A DNA stretch of 64,000 nucleotides from positions 1 to 64,000 of the forward strand of contig JANOPA010000059.1 of the NCBI GenBank assembly GCA_031421635.1, read 5' to 3'. Origin of the DNA: JAPOKJ01 sp031421635 (GTDB taxonomy: Bacteria > Pseudomonadota > Gammaproteobacteria > Burkholderiales > Burkholderiaceae_E). Every line of letters starts with the position of its first letter. The stretch's first letter is position 1. Shown here piece after piece: positions 24,581 through 33,780 of this stretch. The position numbers were made by a program, and so were the translations under genes. Under the pieces are notes generated by a model that had not been told where the DNA came from, searched no databases, and was given only the letters and a program-made list of their open reading frames with translations.

Positions 24581-26445
24581 CTAACTCGTCCTTCTAGCAC
24601 TTCCCAGCGCTCCAGCTTCTCAAGGAGCGCTGCCTCTATTTGATCGAGGCGTAACTGTTGCTTGCGCTGTTCGTCTGCAGGACGCTTGAAATAATCCGCC
24701 TGAAGCATGGCCGCCTGCAAGTTCTGTTGCTCCCTTTCAAGGGTTTCAATCTCTTTCGGAAAGGCGTCGAGTTCACGCTGCTCTTTAAAACTTAGCTTGG
24801 CTTTTGTAAGCTGACCAGGTTTTGAGCTTGCTGAGGCTGTTGCGCCGAGCGCCGTCGAGGCGTTGCTTCCACCAGATACTGCCGCCGGTAGCACGGCAGA
24901 TTTACTTTGCATCGAGGCTTTCTGCAAGGTTATTTGACGCTGTTGCCAATCGCTATAACCACCCACCTCCATCTGCCAGCGGCCCTCGCCCTGAGAAACG
25001 ATCACTTGAGTGACAACGTTATCCAGGAAGGTTCGGTCATGGCTGACCAGAAGGAGCGTACCTGCATAGTCTTGCAGGGTCGATTCCAGAAGTTCCAAAG
25101 ACTCCATGTCCAAATCGTTGGTGGGTTCGTCCAAGACCAGCAAGTTGGCGGGCTGAGCAAAGAGCCGCGCTAACAACAAGCGATTACGTTCTCCGCCCGA
25201 AAGGCTTCGGATCGGTGAGCCCGCGCGCTTGGGCGAGAACAAGAAATCCCCTAAATAACTCATCACGTGTTTACGTTGACCATTTATTTCGATCCAATCC
25301 GAGCCTGGGCTAATCGTTTCGGCGACCGTCGCGTCGGGCTTGAGTTGATCGCGCATTTGATCAAAATAAGCGGTCTGCAACTTCGTGCCCAGCAATACCT
25401 CGCCGCTGTCGACCGCAAGCTGCCCCAGGATTATTTTGAGCAGGGTGGTTTTGCCCGCTCCATTGGGTCCAATGAAGCCCACACGGTCTCCGCGCTGGAT
25501 CAAGCATGAGAAGTTGTCGATGACCGTCTTCGATATTCCTTCAGCCGTCACAAAGGTTTTGCCAACCTCTACCAGCTCGGCCACGCGCTTGCCGGAGCGC
25601 TCGCTCGAGTCAATACTCATACGCACTGTACCCAGTGAGTCACGGCGCTCCGTGCGCTGCTTGCGTAAATCTTCAAGCCGTCGTACGCGCCCCTCGTTAC
25701 GTGTGCGCCGAGCCTCGACGCCCTTACGAATCCATATTTCCTCTTGCGCCCAAAATTTATCGAATTTTCGATTGAACGTCGCTTCAAAGGCACGTTGCTC
25801 GGCTTTCAGGCGTTCGTAGGTGGTGTAGTTGCCCTCGTAATTACGCAGCACGCCGCGATCAAGTTCAACGATTCGGTTACTGACCTGATCTAGAAAGCTT
25901 CGGTCGTGGGTGATTACGATGAGGGTCGGACCTTTGACCAACATGCTTTCCAGCTTGCCGATGGCCTCAATGTCGAGGTGATTGGTGGGCTCATCAAGTA
26001 GCAGCAGTTCAGGCGATAGAGCCAAAGCCAGGGCAAGTGCCGCGCGCTTGCGTTCTCCGCCGGACAACGCTGCGGGGGAACGATAGAGATCAACACCGAG
26101 CTGGTCGGCCATGCTGCTCAGTTTCGCGAGCATCGTCCAACGGTCGCGCTCGTCCTCACTGAAGTGCTCTCCGGCACGCAGAAGCAGGCTGTCTTGCAGC
26201 GTCTCAGCCTCGGGCAGGACGGGCTCCTGCTCCACCATAATCACCCTCAAGCCGTCGCGAAACACTAATTGGCCATCGTCAATTTTGCGAGCACCAGAAA
26301 GTACATTCAGAAGGGTAGATTTGCCTGTGCCATTGCGGCCGATTAAGCCGACGCGGTCACCCGCGACGATCGAGAAATCGGCTGCATCGAGAAGAGGAAA
26401 GTCACCATAGGCCAATTCGGCCGAAATCAGAGTCAGCAGTGTCAA
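24577..26445 (-). CDS. uup: ABC-F ATPase Uup
   Basis: 622 residues with two ABC domains and no membrane part. First Walker A GRNGTGKST is at 36-44 with signature LSGGERKRAALALAL. The second is GPNGAGKTT with LSGGERNRLLLARL and VLDEPTNDLDMESLELLE. The linker between the domains and a C-terminal coiled coil (about 555-620, with KEIETLEREQQNLQAAM) are those of Uup, which acts on ribosomes or branched DNA and protects against transposon excision. The start is TTG at 26445: homologues begin at this residue (M-L-T-L-x-x-AxLAYGxxPLLD) and no ATG is available. Its end overlaps the porin stop tail to tail. Confidence 0.92.
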   Translation of the reverse strand: MTLLTLISAELAYGDFPLLDAADFSIVAGDRVGLIGRNGTGKSTLLNVLSGARKIDDGQLVFRDGLRVIMVEQEPVLPEAETLQDSLLLRAGEHFSEDERDRWTMLAKLSSMADQLGVDLYRSPAALSGGERKRAALALALALSPELLLLDEPTNHLDIEAIGKLESMLVKGPTLIVITHDRSFLDQVSNRIVELDRGVLRNYEGNYTTYERLKAEQRAFEATFNRKFDKFWAQEEIWIRKGVEARRTRNEGRVRRLEDLRKQRTERRDSLGTVRMSIDSSERSGKRVAELVEVGKTFVTAEGISKTVIDNFSCLIQRGDRVGFIGPNGAGKTTLLKIILGQLAVDSGEVLLGTKLQTAYFDQMRDQLKPDATVAETISPGSDWIEINGQRKHVMSYLGDFLFSPKRAGSPIRSLSGGERNRLLLARLFAQPANLLVLDEPTNDLDMESLELLESTLQDYAGTLLLVSHDRTFLDNVVTQVIVSQGEGRWQMEVGGYSDWQQRQITLQKASMQSKSAVLPAAVSGGSNASTALGATASASSKPGQLTKAKLSFKEQRELDAFPKEIETLEREQQNLQAAMLQADYFKRPADEQRKQQLRLDQIEAALLEKLERWEVLEGRVS

Positions 26446-26532
26446 GGGGTCTTACTTTTAAAGCGTTGGCTTGGCTCGCTGAAGTAGTCCGATGCGAGAA
26501 TCAGGCAGGGGGCAATTTGCCCCTAGTCCGTC

Positions 26533-28155
26533 CTACGCCAAGCATTCGAGGGCGACAGTATAGGTCCTCGCTTCATCCGCGATGGCGCTGGTGTCGAGTT
26601 TGCCGCGGTTATTGGTTTGTTGATACTGCAAACGGTGGCTTTCCAGGAAGCGTTTGATCACGCTATGTTTGATCGCAAAATTGACGTTTTGCGGCATGTC
26701 GCCTGTCACTCTGGCCATTTGAAGCGCATTGAGTTTGGCCACGGTCATGCCTACCAACTGACCTTGCCGGTCGAGGAGAGGCCCTCCACTATTGCCTACT
26801 TGGAGGGGTACGTCTACCTGCAGTTGGGAGGCGTTATTGCGCAACCCGCTAGTGGCCGAGACCAGACCGGCACCAATTTGACCCGAAGTGGCCAGAACGC
26901 TCTGGAGCGGAAAGCCATAAGCGAGAATTTCTTCTCCTTGAGAGATTCGGTCGCTCGCCCTAAAGTTAACCGCTTTGCCAAGTGCCGGTCCGAGCAAAAC
27001 CGCAAGATCCTCCTTCACATCCACGGCCAATAGCTTGATTTCCCCCCCGTCAATAATGCGAATCTGTTTGCAGTCCTTAATGACGTGATGATTAGTAATC
27101 AAAGCGCCCTGCATAGTGACAAAGAACGCCGTACCGCTAGAAATGCGCCTTGGCGCCGCGCTCGCACCTCCAGAAGGAACTTGAGACGCGCCGGTGGTGG
27201 GAGCACGGGCGCCGGTGCTGCTTGCAGCTTCGCTGCGGGGTCTGAGCGGGTCGATGGAGCCCGACCTTTGATTCAGCGGGTTGTCTGCTCCAGGGACGGG
27301 CAAGGGCGCGGGCGGCAACCCAGTGGCCTCGGGTGTTGCAGGCAAGGAGCCAGATTTTGGTGCAGTGTCTGGTCCGGGAGCGGCGGGAGGGGTCTGTGGC
27401 TGGGGGATTGAATTTTGGGGTGGAGCAACGCTGGGATCGACCTGCGGTTGCGTGCCGACCACCCATTTGGCCGCCTGCTGATCGGCCCTAGTCTTGGTTT
27501 GAGAGTCTAGCGACTTCAGAAGGTTTTGTTGCAACTCTTGAGTCTTTTGCTTGAACTCTCTTAATGACGCATTTTGAGGGCTTTGCAAGGGTGCGGAATT
27601 CGCGACAATCGTGATCCAGGCATATGCTAAGCCGGAGTTTTCTGGAGCTCCCTGTCCGGTGCCGTAAGCTTGAGCCAGCAGAAACATTGAGGACAGGTGC
27701 CCGTTTTCAGAGGCACGCCTGAGCCAACTCACAGCCAGTGTTTGGTTGGCGGGTCCACCTTCACCGGCATAAAGCATGGTGGCGTACCAGTACATGCCCT
27801 GCACGTTGCCGCGCTCCGCTGCTTTACGTAACCAGTCGATGGCTTGCTCTTGGTTTTTTGTCACGCCTTCGCCGAGCGCTAGTGCGCGCCCGTAGCGAGC
27901 CATCGCACTGACCTCGCCCGCAGTCGCCTGCCTACGAATTTCGACGATAGAAGATTCTGCCTGGGCCAACACCATTCCAGGAGCGAGCAGGCAGGCGAGT
28001 ATCCCCAAGAAAGATACCACCGTGAGTCGCTGGGCCCATCGGCTTAAATACAAATCGCTAAATTGGCGGATTGACTCAAGCTTGATGAGCCGGTCGGGCC
28101 GACTTGGTCGAGCGTCAAGCTTATTAGAGGGCAACAAAGCTACCTGATTTTCCAC
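26533..28155 (-). CDS. Sel1-repeat and trypsin-like serine protease fusion protein
   Basis: 540 residues. One N-terminal membrane segment or signal (VVSFLGILACLLAPGMVLAQA, about 47-66) is followed by three to four Sel1 repeats (e.g. AMARYGRALALGEGVTKNQEQAIDWLRKAAERG), a Pro-rich linker (about 240-340), and a trypsin-like domain. The catalytic triad is His in ITNHHVIKDC, Asp in VKEDLAVLLG and Ser in VGNSGGPLL. It is probably a periplasmic protease with a protein-protein interaction arm. The start used is GTG 28155, which overlaps the end of moaC by 32 bases; a later start nearer the membrane segment is possible. No PDZ domain is present, unlike DegP. Confidence 0.85.
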   Translation of the reverse strand: MENQVALLPSNKLDARPSRPDRLIKLESIRQFSDLYLSRWAQRLTVVSFLGILACLLAPGMVLAQAESSIVEIRRQATAGEVSAMARYGRALALGEGVTKNQEQAIDWLRKAAERGNVQGMYWYATMLYAGEGGPANQTLAVSWLRRASENGHLSSMFLLAQAYGTGQGAPENSGLAYAWITIVANSAPLQSPQNASLREFKQKTQELQQNLLKSLDSQTKTRADQQAAKWVVGTQPQVDPSVAPPQNSIPQPQTPPAAPGPDTAPKSGSLPATPEATGLPPAPLPVPGADNPLNQRSGSIDPLRPRSEAASSTGARAPTTGASQVPSGGASAAPRRISSGTAFFVTMQGALITNHHVIKDCKQIRIIDGGEIKLLAVDVKEDLAVLLGPALGKAVNFRASDRISQGEEILAYGFPLQSVLATSGQIGAGLVSATSGLRNNASQLQVDVPLQVGNSGGPLLDRQGQLVGMTVAKLNALQMARVTGDMPQNVNFAIKHSVIKRFLESHRLQYQQTNNRGKLDTSAIADEARTYTVALECLA

Positions 28156-28657
28156 CGTGTTTCTCCATTAGGCGAACATTGCTAATCGTCATGCCGCGAT
28201 CAACCGCTTTGCACATGTCGTAGATTGTGAGCAAAGAAATTTGCAGAGCCGTGAGGGCTTCCATTTCGACGCCGGTCTTGCCCTCGCACTCCACTTGAGC
28301 ACGAGCATGTATTTGTAGGTTGGCCTCATCGATCTCAAAATCGACCGTGACCCGGGTCAGTGCGATTGGATGGCAAAGGGGAATCAAGTCGGACGTTTTT
28401 TTTGCAGCTTGGATGCCCGCGATTCTTGCGATGCCGAGCACATCCCCTTTTTGGGCCGTTCCTGACTTCACGAGTTCGAGGGTTGCGGCCTTCATACCAA
28501 TGCTGCCACCGGCAATACCAACTCTTCGCGAGACTTGCTTGTCTCCGATGTCGACCATATGGGCTTGTCCTGCGTTATCAAAATGAGTCAGCACCGAACC
28601 TTCGTTTGCCAAAGATGCGCTATCGCTTGGCCAATTTTCAGAAGTTTTCTTATTCAT
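28124..28657 (-). CDS. moaC: Cyclic pyranopterin monophosphate synthase
   Basis: MoaC makes cyclic pyranopterin monophosphate in molybdenum-cofactor synthesis. 177 residues from ATG 28657. Conserved blocks are LTHFDNAGQAHMVDIGDKQ, the AGIQAAKKTSDLIPLCHPIAL block with the active-site LCHP, CEGKTGVEMEALTA and LTIYDMCKAVDRGM. The C-terminal KHGGKSGSF is complete. It is divergent from bepA; other moa genes are not nearby. Confidence 0.95.
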   Translation of the reverse strand: MNKKTSENWPSDSASLANEGSVLTHFDNAGQAHMVDIGDKQVSRRVGIAGGSIGMKAATLELVKSGTAQKGDVLGIARIAGIQAAKKTSDLIPLCHPIALTRVTVDFEIDEANLQIHARAQVECEGKTGVEMEALTALQISLLTIYDMCKAVDRGMTISNVRLMEKHGGKSGSFVAL

Positions 28658-28723
28658 TCTTCGTTTTCCTAGGGGCGTATGATCATTGTAAGATTTGAAA
28701 CTACTGCCTGCGCTTCGTAAGCA

Positions 28724-30349
28724 ATGATATCGAAGCCCGACTTAAAAGCTGTGATGCCCTACACGTTAACTCGCCTTTCGCGCCCTCCGGGTTCCGTTAT
28801 GTGCGCCGCCAGGTATTTGTTCCGGCGAGTGCAAGTGTTTGCTTTGAGCTTGATCCTTGCGGTCGGCCCGGTCCTGGCGCCTCAATCACAACATTTACTT
28901 GGCGAGGCTAAGGCACAGGGTAGCAGTACTATTTTGCCTCGCATCGGCGACCCTTCGGGGTCCGATTTATCACCGTCGAATGAGCGCCGTATTGGCGAAG
29001 CCATTGTGCGCCAAATGACGAGTCAAGGCGAGGTCATCGAAGACTGGGAGATTCGCGACTATTTTGCTCGCTTGGCGGCACCTCTGGTGGCAACCGATCC
29101 AGCGCAAGGCTTCGTTTTTGATTTCCTTCCGATTCGCGATATGGCCATTAACGCCTTTGCCTTGCCGGGCGGCTATATTGGTGTCAATGCAGGCCTCTTA
29201 TTAGCCGCGCAAAGCGAGTCAGAGGTCGCTTCAGTGCTGGCCCATGAAATCGGCCATGTGACCCAACGCCACATGTCGCGCATGGTCGCTAAAAGCAAGC
29301 AGGTTTCGGTGACCGCGATTGCTGGTTTGATTCTTGCCGCTTTGGCCGCCGCCAGTAACCCTCAGGCCGCGGCAGGTGTTGCCTTGTTTGGAGATTCGCT
29401 TGCGCAAGATCAAATGCTCGCTTTTTCACGCGATGCCGAACGTGAGGCCGACCGGGTCGGGTTCGATATGCTGAGTCAGGCCGGCTTTGAAGTGGGTGGC
29501 ATGCTGCAGTTTTTCGTGCGCTTGCAGCAGGCCTACAAATTGGTCGATGTCGGGTTGCCTGTTTACGTACGAAGCCATCCTTTAACCAGTGAGCGGATCA
29601 GCGATGTGCAGTCGCGTTTGATGTTGATTCGCTACAAGCAACGCGTCGACTCGGTCGACTTTGCCTTGGTGAGGGCCAAGCTGCGTGCGCTGGTCCCGAA
29701 GTCTGACAACGTTATGCGCAGTAATCCCAGCCTGCTGAGCGACGAGCATAAGCGTTCCACTCTAGCCTACTTCAATCGACAAGTTGGCGATAAGGACATG
29801 GCGCAGCGTGTAGAGTCCTGGTACGGTTTAGCGCTCGCCAAGCGTCAGATGGAAGACTATGTCGGAGCGCGTGCGGCATTGGCTCAGGCGCGTAAGCGCC
29901 TACCGTCAGGTCATGCGATGTTGGATGCAGAGGCCATTCAACTGGAAAGCTCCACCGGCCAAAATGTGCAAGCCCTCACCCTGGTCGAAGCCGCTCTGAA
30001 ACAGTATCCCGCTCAGCGCCATTTCGTCCATCTCAAAGCCAAGGCCTTGGTGAAAAGCGATCCCGAGGCCGCAGTGAATTTCTTGGATGATCAACTCAAG
30101 CTCTACCGGTCCGACAAAGACTTATGGAGTCTCCTGTCGGAAGTGCACTTTTCTCAAAATCGGGAACTGCTCGGACATCGCGCTCAAGCCGAGGCTTATG
30201 CCGCGCATGGCCTGTGGATGCCTGCCATGGAGCAGTTACGTATTGCCCAGCGTCAAGTGCGCAATGATTACTACAACGGATCACAAATCGACTCACGATT
30301 GAAAGAGTTCGAACGCAATTATCGGGCAGATCAGCAGGCTAAGCTTTGA
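28724..30349 (+). CDS. bepA: M48 metalloprotease with TPR region, BepA/YfgC type
   Basis: BepA degrades or helps mature stalled LptD and other outer-membrane proteins in the periplasm. 541 residues; a secretion signal lies at about 36-65 and starts at 28754 or 28799 would shorten the N-terminus. Zinc motif HEIGH is at 174-178, with the third ligand in DAEREADRVGFDML near 240. The C-terminal third is a helical TPR-like region (QPLTSERISDVQ onwards, then repeated helix pairs). The order and length fit BepA. Confidence 0.9.
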   Translation: MISKPDLKAVMPYTLTRLSRPPGSVMCAARYLFRRVQVFALSLILAVGPVLAPQSQHLLGEAKAQGSSTILPRIGDPSGSDLSPSNERRIGEAIVRQMTSQGEVIEDWEIRDYFARLAAPLVATDPAQGFVFDFLPIRDMAINAFALPGGYIGVNAGLLLAAQSESEVASVLAHEIGHVTQRHMSRMVAKSKQVSVTAIAGLILAALAAASNPQAAAGVALFGDSLAQDQMLAFSRDAEREADRVGFDMLSQAGFEVGGMLQFFVRLQQAYKLVDVGLPVYVRSHPLTSERISDVQSRLMLIRYKQRVDSVDFALVRAKLRALVPKSDNVMRSNPSLLSDEHKRSTLAYFNRQVGDKDMAQRVESWYGLALAKRQMEDYVGARAALAQARKRLPSGHAMLDAEAIQLESSTGQNVQALTLVEAALKQYPAQRHFVHLKAKALVKSDPEAAVNFLDDQLKLYRSDKDLWSLLSEVHFSQNRELLGHRAQAEAYAAHGLWMPAMEQLRIAQRQVRNDYYNGSQIDSRLKEFERNYRADQQAKL

Positions 30350-30503
30350 GAAGCTCTAATCTAATCTAGTCTAGGCCTGCCCGACTCCTCATCAGTGCTT
30401 GCCCAAGTGACTAGTCGCTCAGTCCCGAGGTTTTTGAAATGACTGCGCACCGGCGCCCGAGCAAGCACTATCATTGGGCGTCTTCCAACTTTGCGAGCTC
30501 GGT

Positions 30504-31322
30504 ATGGCCACACCCATAAATGCTTCTTCAAATACTCCCGTCGCTGTGGTGACCGGCGGCGCACGCGGAATTGGTTTGGCGATCGTAGACTGGTTCCTTG
30601 CACACCAGTATCACGTGGCTATTCTCGATATTGATCAGCCGTCATTATCCGAGGTACGCAAGAGTTTTGGCAATACTTCGAAGGTCTTGGTCCTGGACTG
30701 TGATGTGTCGCAGCCCGATCAAGTGCATACCTGCGTCGCAAAAATTGCGGACCATTTTGGTCGTATCGATGCGCTTGTGAATAACGCAGGTGTTGCCGTG
30801 TTTAAGCCTCTTTTAGACACCAGCTACGAGGAGTGGCGTTATGTTATGGCAACCAACTTGGATGGTACCTTTTTGTGCTCTCAGGCTTGCTCCAAGGTCA
30901 TGCTCCAAAACGGCGGTGGCGCGATCGTCAATATCGCCTCAATTTCAGGTTTGCGCGCCAGTACCTTACGGGTGGCCTATGGCACTAGCAAGGCTGCGCT
31001 CATTCATTTTACGAAGCAGCAGGCGGCTGAGCTAGGCAATGTCGGTATCCGGGTCAATGCCATTGCGCCGGGGCCAGTCGATACTGAAATGGCTAAACAG
31101 GTGCACACGCCAGCGATCCGCGCTGGATATGCTGACGCTATTCCCTTGAAGCGTTATGGCACACCGCAAGAAATTGCGGAGGGTGTGGGCTTCCTATGCA
31201 GCCCAGCCGCCAGCTACGTCAATGGCCAAGTGCTGGCCGTTGATGGCGGCTTTGATGCAACGGGTATCGGCCTACCCGCGCTTCGGGCTAGTGGACCGAC
31301 GCCACCTACCAGTGATTTGTAG
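30504..31322 (+). CDS. Short-chain dehydrogenase/reductase
   Basis: 272-residue NAD(P)-dependent SDR from ATG 30504 (a start at 30474 is in frame but less likely). The Rossmann motif is TGGARGIG (about 13-20), structural motif NNAG is in DALVNNAGVAVF, the active-site serine is in IASISGLRAS, and the Tyr-Lys pair is in AYGTSKA. The C-terminus has DGGFDATG. An Asp after beta-2 (ILDID) suggests NAD preference. It precedes a broken SCPx-type thiolase and an acyl-CoA synthetase, so a role in fatty-acid or aromatic side-chain oxidation is likely but not proven. A 9-bp inverted repeat (agtgcttgc, 30394-30402; gcaagcact, 30461-30469) lies upstream. Confidence 0.88.
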   Translation: MATPINASSNTPVAVVTGGARGIGLAIVDWFLAHQYHVAILDIDQPSLSEVRKSFGNTSKVLVLDCDVSQPDQVHTCVAKIADHFGRIDALVNNAGVAVFKPLLDTSYEEWRYVMATNLDGTFLCSQACSKVMLQNGGGAIVNIASISGLRASTLRVAYGTSKAALIHFTKQQAAELGNVGIRVNAIAPGPVDTEMAKQVHTPAIRAGYADAIPLKRYGTPQEIAEGVGFLCSPAASYVNGQVLAVDGGFDATGIGLPALRASGPTPPTSDL

Positions 31323-31333
31323 TGAGACTTAAG

Positions 31334-31597
31334 ATGAGTAAGCCATACATTGTGGGATGGGGTCATACCCCTTTCGGAAAGCTTGATACCGTCGAGCTTG
31401 AGCAATTGATTCGCGATGCGGCGCTTTCCGCGATGGCTAGCGCGGGGCTTGAACCCAAAGATATCGACGGAATTTTTGTTGGCCATTTCAATGGAGGTTT
31501 CGTTAGGCAAGACTTCAGTGCGGCCTTGGCGGCCGTCGCTATACCTGAGTTTCGGCATACGCCATCAGTGCGCCTCGAAAATGCCTGCATGGCTTGA
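31334..31597 (+). pseudogene. Truncated SCPx-type thiolase (acetyl-CoA acetyltransferase) N-terminus
   Basis: 87 residues that match only the start of the SCP-x-like thiolase family (about 390 residues when complete). MSKPYIVGWGHTPFGKL, the AGLEPKDIDGIFVGHFNGGF stretch and RLENACMA are seen, then TGA. The family continues after the nucleophilic Cys with an ATGSAA-like block; here the frame ends two residues after Cys. I found no continuation in other frames. It begins 11 bases after the SDR stop, so it was once part of that operon. Confidence 0.8.
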
Positions 31598-32120
31598 AAG
31601 CCTTCGATCGCTACCTGCTCAGCGCTCAAAAGTTTCTTCCCTTTAATCAATGCGGAGTTTTGCATTGACGCTTTGACTTGAAATCCGGAGGCCGTGGGGC
31701 CCGGGCACCAGTACAGTTACGAATACTTTGTAACGGACGCGCAAGTCCTTCGCATTCGCCTCCAGTGTTTCTTGACTACGTGAAGAGAGAACGACGTGAT
31801 AACCGTCCTTTGCGAACTCATGAACGTAATATCAGCGCCGAAGCGATCAAAAACAAGACCAAAACGCGATATATCCTAGAGGCAAGTTTCTAGATGTCTC
31901 ATATTTACACCGTAAACATGGAGGCGATAGGTGGGATTATCTGGGCAATAGTCATGCGAAAGCTCAGAGCTTTTCAGCGTCACCCTTTTTTACAAAAAAA
32001 CACCGGCTGGGCAAGGTGGAGGTGCGCTTTCGTGCAGCTTTGCTTGAAGTTGATTCAATCGGCGCCATGAGCCCTCGAAGGTGATTAAAATGCATGAGAA
32101 TCCTACTCTGTGAGACTTCC
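31598..32120. other. Degenerate gene-free stretch between thiolase remnant and acyl-CoA synthetase
   Basis: 523 bases with only short frames on either strand, none recognisable: the longest on the plus strand are about 71 codons (31678-31893) and 58 codons (31894-32070). A perfect inverted repeat tcaatgc/gcattga (31647-31668) is present. It probably marks a deletion or rearrangement that removed most of the thiolase. Confidence 0.6.
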
Positions 32121-33677
32121 ATGCAAAGCACGTCCCATCGCCAAACACTATCGGACCTCCTACGCCGCACGGCCAAGAGATCCCCTCAAAAATTGGCAAT
32201 CAGTTGTGGCTCTGTTCAATACAACTATGCTGAGTTCGACGCGCTTTGTGATCGGGTCGCGGTAGGCTTGCATCAGCACGGAGTGACGAAGGGGAGCCGA
32301 GTCGCTCTCTTGGCCCGTAACTCTCATGCCTTCGCTGCGCTCAGATTTGCTCTCGCTCGAATTGGCGCAGTCTTGGTGCCCATCAACTTTATGCTCAAGG
32401 CACAGGAGGCAGGCTACATCCTGAAGCACTCGGGTGCGCAACTGCTAGCCTGCGACAGTGGCCTCGCCACTTTGGCCCGCGAGGCGGCTAAGGGTAGCGA
32501 GGTGCGCAAAGTTCTGTGGCTCCCCTCCGAAGGAGCGAGCCAGCCCGACGCCGATATGTTGCGTTTTGATGCGTTGGCCAGCACCACAGGATCGCTACCT
32601 GAAGTTGAATTGAGTGGCGACGACCTTCTGCAAATTGTGTATACCAGTGGTACCGAGTCCTTGCCCAAGGGGGCTTTGCTGACCCACGATGCGATTCAAT
32701 GGCAGTATGTTAGTTGTCTGGTTGATGCGGCTATTCACCGTGATGATGTCATGCTGCATGCGCTTCCTCTTTATCACTGCGCGCAGCTCGATGTCTTTTT
32801 AGGGCCAGGTATTTATGCTGGTGCCACCAACCATATTACGGCCGCTCCCACCCCTGAGAATCTCTTGCCATTGTTGGCGAGCAAAGGCATCACCTCGTTC
32901 TTTGCGCCCCCTACTGTCTGGATCGCTTTACTGCGTTCACCGATCTTCGATCAAACCGATCTGAGCAAGCTTCGCAAAGGCTACTACGGTGCCTCGATCA
33001 TGCCCGTCGAGGTATTGCGGGAGCTGGCACGACGCTTGCCCGATGTCCAATTCTGGAACTTGTACGGGCAGACCGAAATTGCGCCGCTGGCCACCATGCT
33101 CGGGCCAGAGGATCAACTTCGCAAGCCCGGCTCTTGCGGGCGTGCCGTCATCAACGTCGAAACTCGGGTGGTCGATGATCAGATGCGCGATGTGCCACCG
33201 GGCGACATCGGTGAAGTGGTGCACCGCTCTCCGCAACTGATGCAGGGGTATTTTCACGACGACGAGCGCACCAAGGCCGCATTCGAAGGTGGCTGGTTCC
33301 ATTCTGGCGATTTGGCGACAATCGATGATGAAGGCTTCATCACGATTGTGGATCGCAAGAAAGACATGATCAAAACGGGTGGTGAAAATGTGGCCAGCCG
33401 CGAGGTGGAAGAAGCCGTTTACAAACTTTCCAATGTCTCGGAGGTTGCGGTGATTGGCCTGCCCCATCCGCGGTGGGTGGAGGCCGTCGTGGCCGTAATT
33501 GTGGTGAAAGCCGGGGTTTCGCTTTCCGAGCAAGAGGTCTTGTTACATTGCCAAACGCAACTGGCCGGATTTAAAACTCCTAAGCGTGTTGTCTTTTGTG
33601 AGGCCTTGCCAAAAAATCCAAGTGGAAAATTGCTTAAGCGTGATTTGCGACAGCAATACTCGGCTCTCTTTGACTGA
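32121..33677 (+). CDS. AMP-forming acyl-CoA synthetase
   Basis: 518 residues from ATG 32121. ANL-family enzyme that activates a carboxylic acid with ATP and CoA. Motifs are the P-loop YTSGTESLPKG (with Glu-Ser at a position that is usually Gly/Thr), LPLYHCAQLD, the YGQTE adenine motif, WFHSGDLATIDDEGF, the hinge DRKKDMIKTGGENV and the C-terminal catalytic lysine in NPSGKLLKRDL. It resembles medium- or long-chain and FadD3-like enzymes; the acid is not determinable. It is complete, unlike the thiolase upstream. Confidence 0.9.
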   Translation: MQSTSHRQTLSDLLRRTAKRSPQKLAISCGSVQYNYAEFDALCDRVAVGLHQHGVTKGSRVALLARNSHAFAALRFALARIGAVLVPINFMLKAQEAGYILKHSGAQLLACDSGLATLAREAAKGSEVRKVLWLPSEGASQPDADMLRFDALASTTGSLPEVELSGDDLLQIVYTSGTESLPKGALLTHDAIQWQYVSCLVDAAIHRDDVMLHALPLYHCAQLDVFLGPGIYAGATNHITAAPTPENLLPLLASKGITSFFAPPTVWIALLRSPIFDQTDLSKLRKGYYGASIMPVEVLRELARRLPDVQFWNLYGQTEIAPLATMLGPEDQLRKPGSCGRAVINVETRVVDDQMRDVPPGDIGEVVHRSPQLMQGYFHDDERTKAAFEGGWFHSGDLATIDDEGFITIVDRKKDMIKTGGENVASREVEEAVYKLSNVSEVAVIGLPHPRWVEAVVAVIVVKAGVSLSEQEVLLHCQTQLAGFKTPKRVVFCEALPKNPSGKLLKRDLRQQYSALFD

Positions 33678-33780
33678 CCTTACCTGATCAACTCGTCGAA
33701 CACTTAGCCGGTGCTGACGGAGATTGTTTTCGCCATGTATATATACTTCACTCAAGAATAACTAAAGTCACGGAGGGCAT

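Noticed and set aside
26509..26523. ggggcaatttgcccc palindrome as terminator after the Sel1-trypsin gene
   Set aside because: Only a 5-bp stem with a realistic loop and no U-run on the minus strand; not enough for a terminator call.
32937..33533. 198-codon antisense frame in the acyl-CoA synthetase
   Set aside because: The plus strand has all ANL motifs in this segment; the antisense protein has none.
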